Shown: positions 63,686 to 64,000 of the stretch, piece after piece
Numbering within the stretch: position 1 is the first letter of the stretch
How the letters are laid out: the number at the start of each line of letters is the position of its first letter
Assembly: GCF_000153105.1 (NCBI RefSeq)
Contig: NZ_CH672376.1
Location: forward strand, 4,004,485 to 4,068,484
Direction: 5' to 3'
Source of the DNA: Blastopirellula marina DSM 3645
GTDB taxonomy: Bacteria > Planctomycetota > Planctomycetia > Pirellulales > Pirellulaceae
DNA: 64,000 bases
Program-made: the position numbers and the translations under genes
The notes under the pieces: model-generated
Seen by the model: the letters and a program-made list of their open reading frames with translations, nothing else
What the model was told of the DNA's origin: nothing
The model's database searches: none

Positions 63686-64000
63686 CTATGGTTCGATCCA
63701 CGCCGCGGTGAACGCTTCGGATAGGTCCCACTCTTCCAGATTGCCGTCAATGACCGGCGGTTGGGCTGTACGGCGGACATGGATCATTTCGATTTCGCTG
63801 CGATTGTATGCGAGCTCGGTCTTGGTCTTTCGAGGCGTCTTGGGAAAGGTGCGCAGAAATCGTTCCGGAGCGAACGGCAGCGCTCGGCTCGTTTTGTCAA
63901 ACGAATACGCTTCGCCGGCACTCAGGCGATTGTCTTGCGAGACGTTTCCCTGGAAGGCATGCAAGTAGACGTCCACGGCTCCTTCGTAGACTTGGACGTC
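63686..64000 (-). CDS. C-terminal part of an unknown protein ending at the start of a CBM9-like domain
   Basis: The frame is open to the window edge, so the N-terminus lies outside; about 104 codons are visible. The segment VRRTAQPPVIDGNLEEWDLS looks like the first strand of a CBM9-like carbohydrate-binding domain, but the frame stops 11 residues later (AWIEP). Either the protein is truncated by a nonsense change or frameshift, or the resemblance is accidental. The function is unknown. Confidence 0.55.
   Translation of the reverse strand, partial: DVQVYEGAVDVYLHAFQGNVSQDNRLSAGEAYSFDKTSRALPFAPERFLRTFPKTPRKTKTELAYNRSEIEMIHVRRTAQPPVIDGNLEEWDLSEAFTAAWIEP

Overview
This window looks like a chromosome segment from a planctomycete of the Pirellulales type (Blastopirellula, Bremerella or Rhodopirellula-like). 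The evidence is the protein repertoire: several large secreted c-type cytochrome proteins of the DUF1587/1595/1592/1588/1585 kind, each next to a Tat-exported DUF1552 protein; a PSCyt1-DUF1549-DUF1553 protein next to a DUF1501 protein; two DUF1559 pseudopilin-like proteins each paired with a small lipoprotein; and an ECF-like sigma factor with a membrane anti-sigma partner. No taxonomic search was possible, so the placement is inference.

Layout. Positions 1-9.5 kb carry two and a half DUF1592/DUF1552 modules, two secreted or membrane proteins of unknown function and a SAM O-methyltransferase. From 10-17.3 kb a sigma/anti-sigma pair heads a same-strand run: a third DUF1592/DUF1552 module, a DUF1559 pseudopilin and a lipoprotein. 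From 17.5-22.4 kb lies a sugar-acid cluster (GntP permease, IlvD/Edd-type sugar-acid dehydratase, DapA-family enzyme). From 22.4-26.6 kb is an unstable stretch: the 3' end of the DapA-family gene is present twice, bracketing a decayed glycosyltransferase fragment and a large membrane protein, followed by a MITE-like palindromic repeat and a pseudogene with two in-frame stops. From 26.6-39.7 kb are a TPR lipoprotein, a noncoding kilobase with a four-copy motif, a YebC-family regulator, the DUF1501/PSD1 pair on the minus strand, a further DUF1552 + DUF1592-like pair, a GH88/105-like secreted protein and a SpoIIAA/STAS-like protein. From 39.7-45.8 kb is an inducible-mutagenesis cassette (imuA, imuB, dnaE2) diverging from an SRAP/HMCES-type gene, with an 18-bp near-palindrome in the shared promoter region.

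The clearest mobile unit is an 11.5-kb genomic island (45833-57299) in a tRNA gene with CAU anticodon. A 69-bp perfect direct repeat covering the tRNA 3' half lies at both ends and a tyrosine recombinase sits beside the intact tRNA. The island holds a tightly packed operon of eight small unrecognised genes (four share an 18-residue motif), a serine recombinase, an IS element with 20-bp inverted repeats and 5-bp target duplication, an AbiGi-like gene whose last codons were replaced by the IS, a PLD-fold protein, a divergent serine-recombinase-like protein and a small HTH regulator. I think the eight-gene operon and the AbiGi-like/PLD-like pair are the best candidates for an undescribed system, but their function cannot be read from sequence alone.

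After the island come a TolC-like outer-membrane lipoprotein, an Xaa-Pro aminopeptidase, a lipoprotein + DUF1559 pair and a gene cut by the window end.
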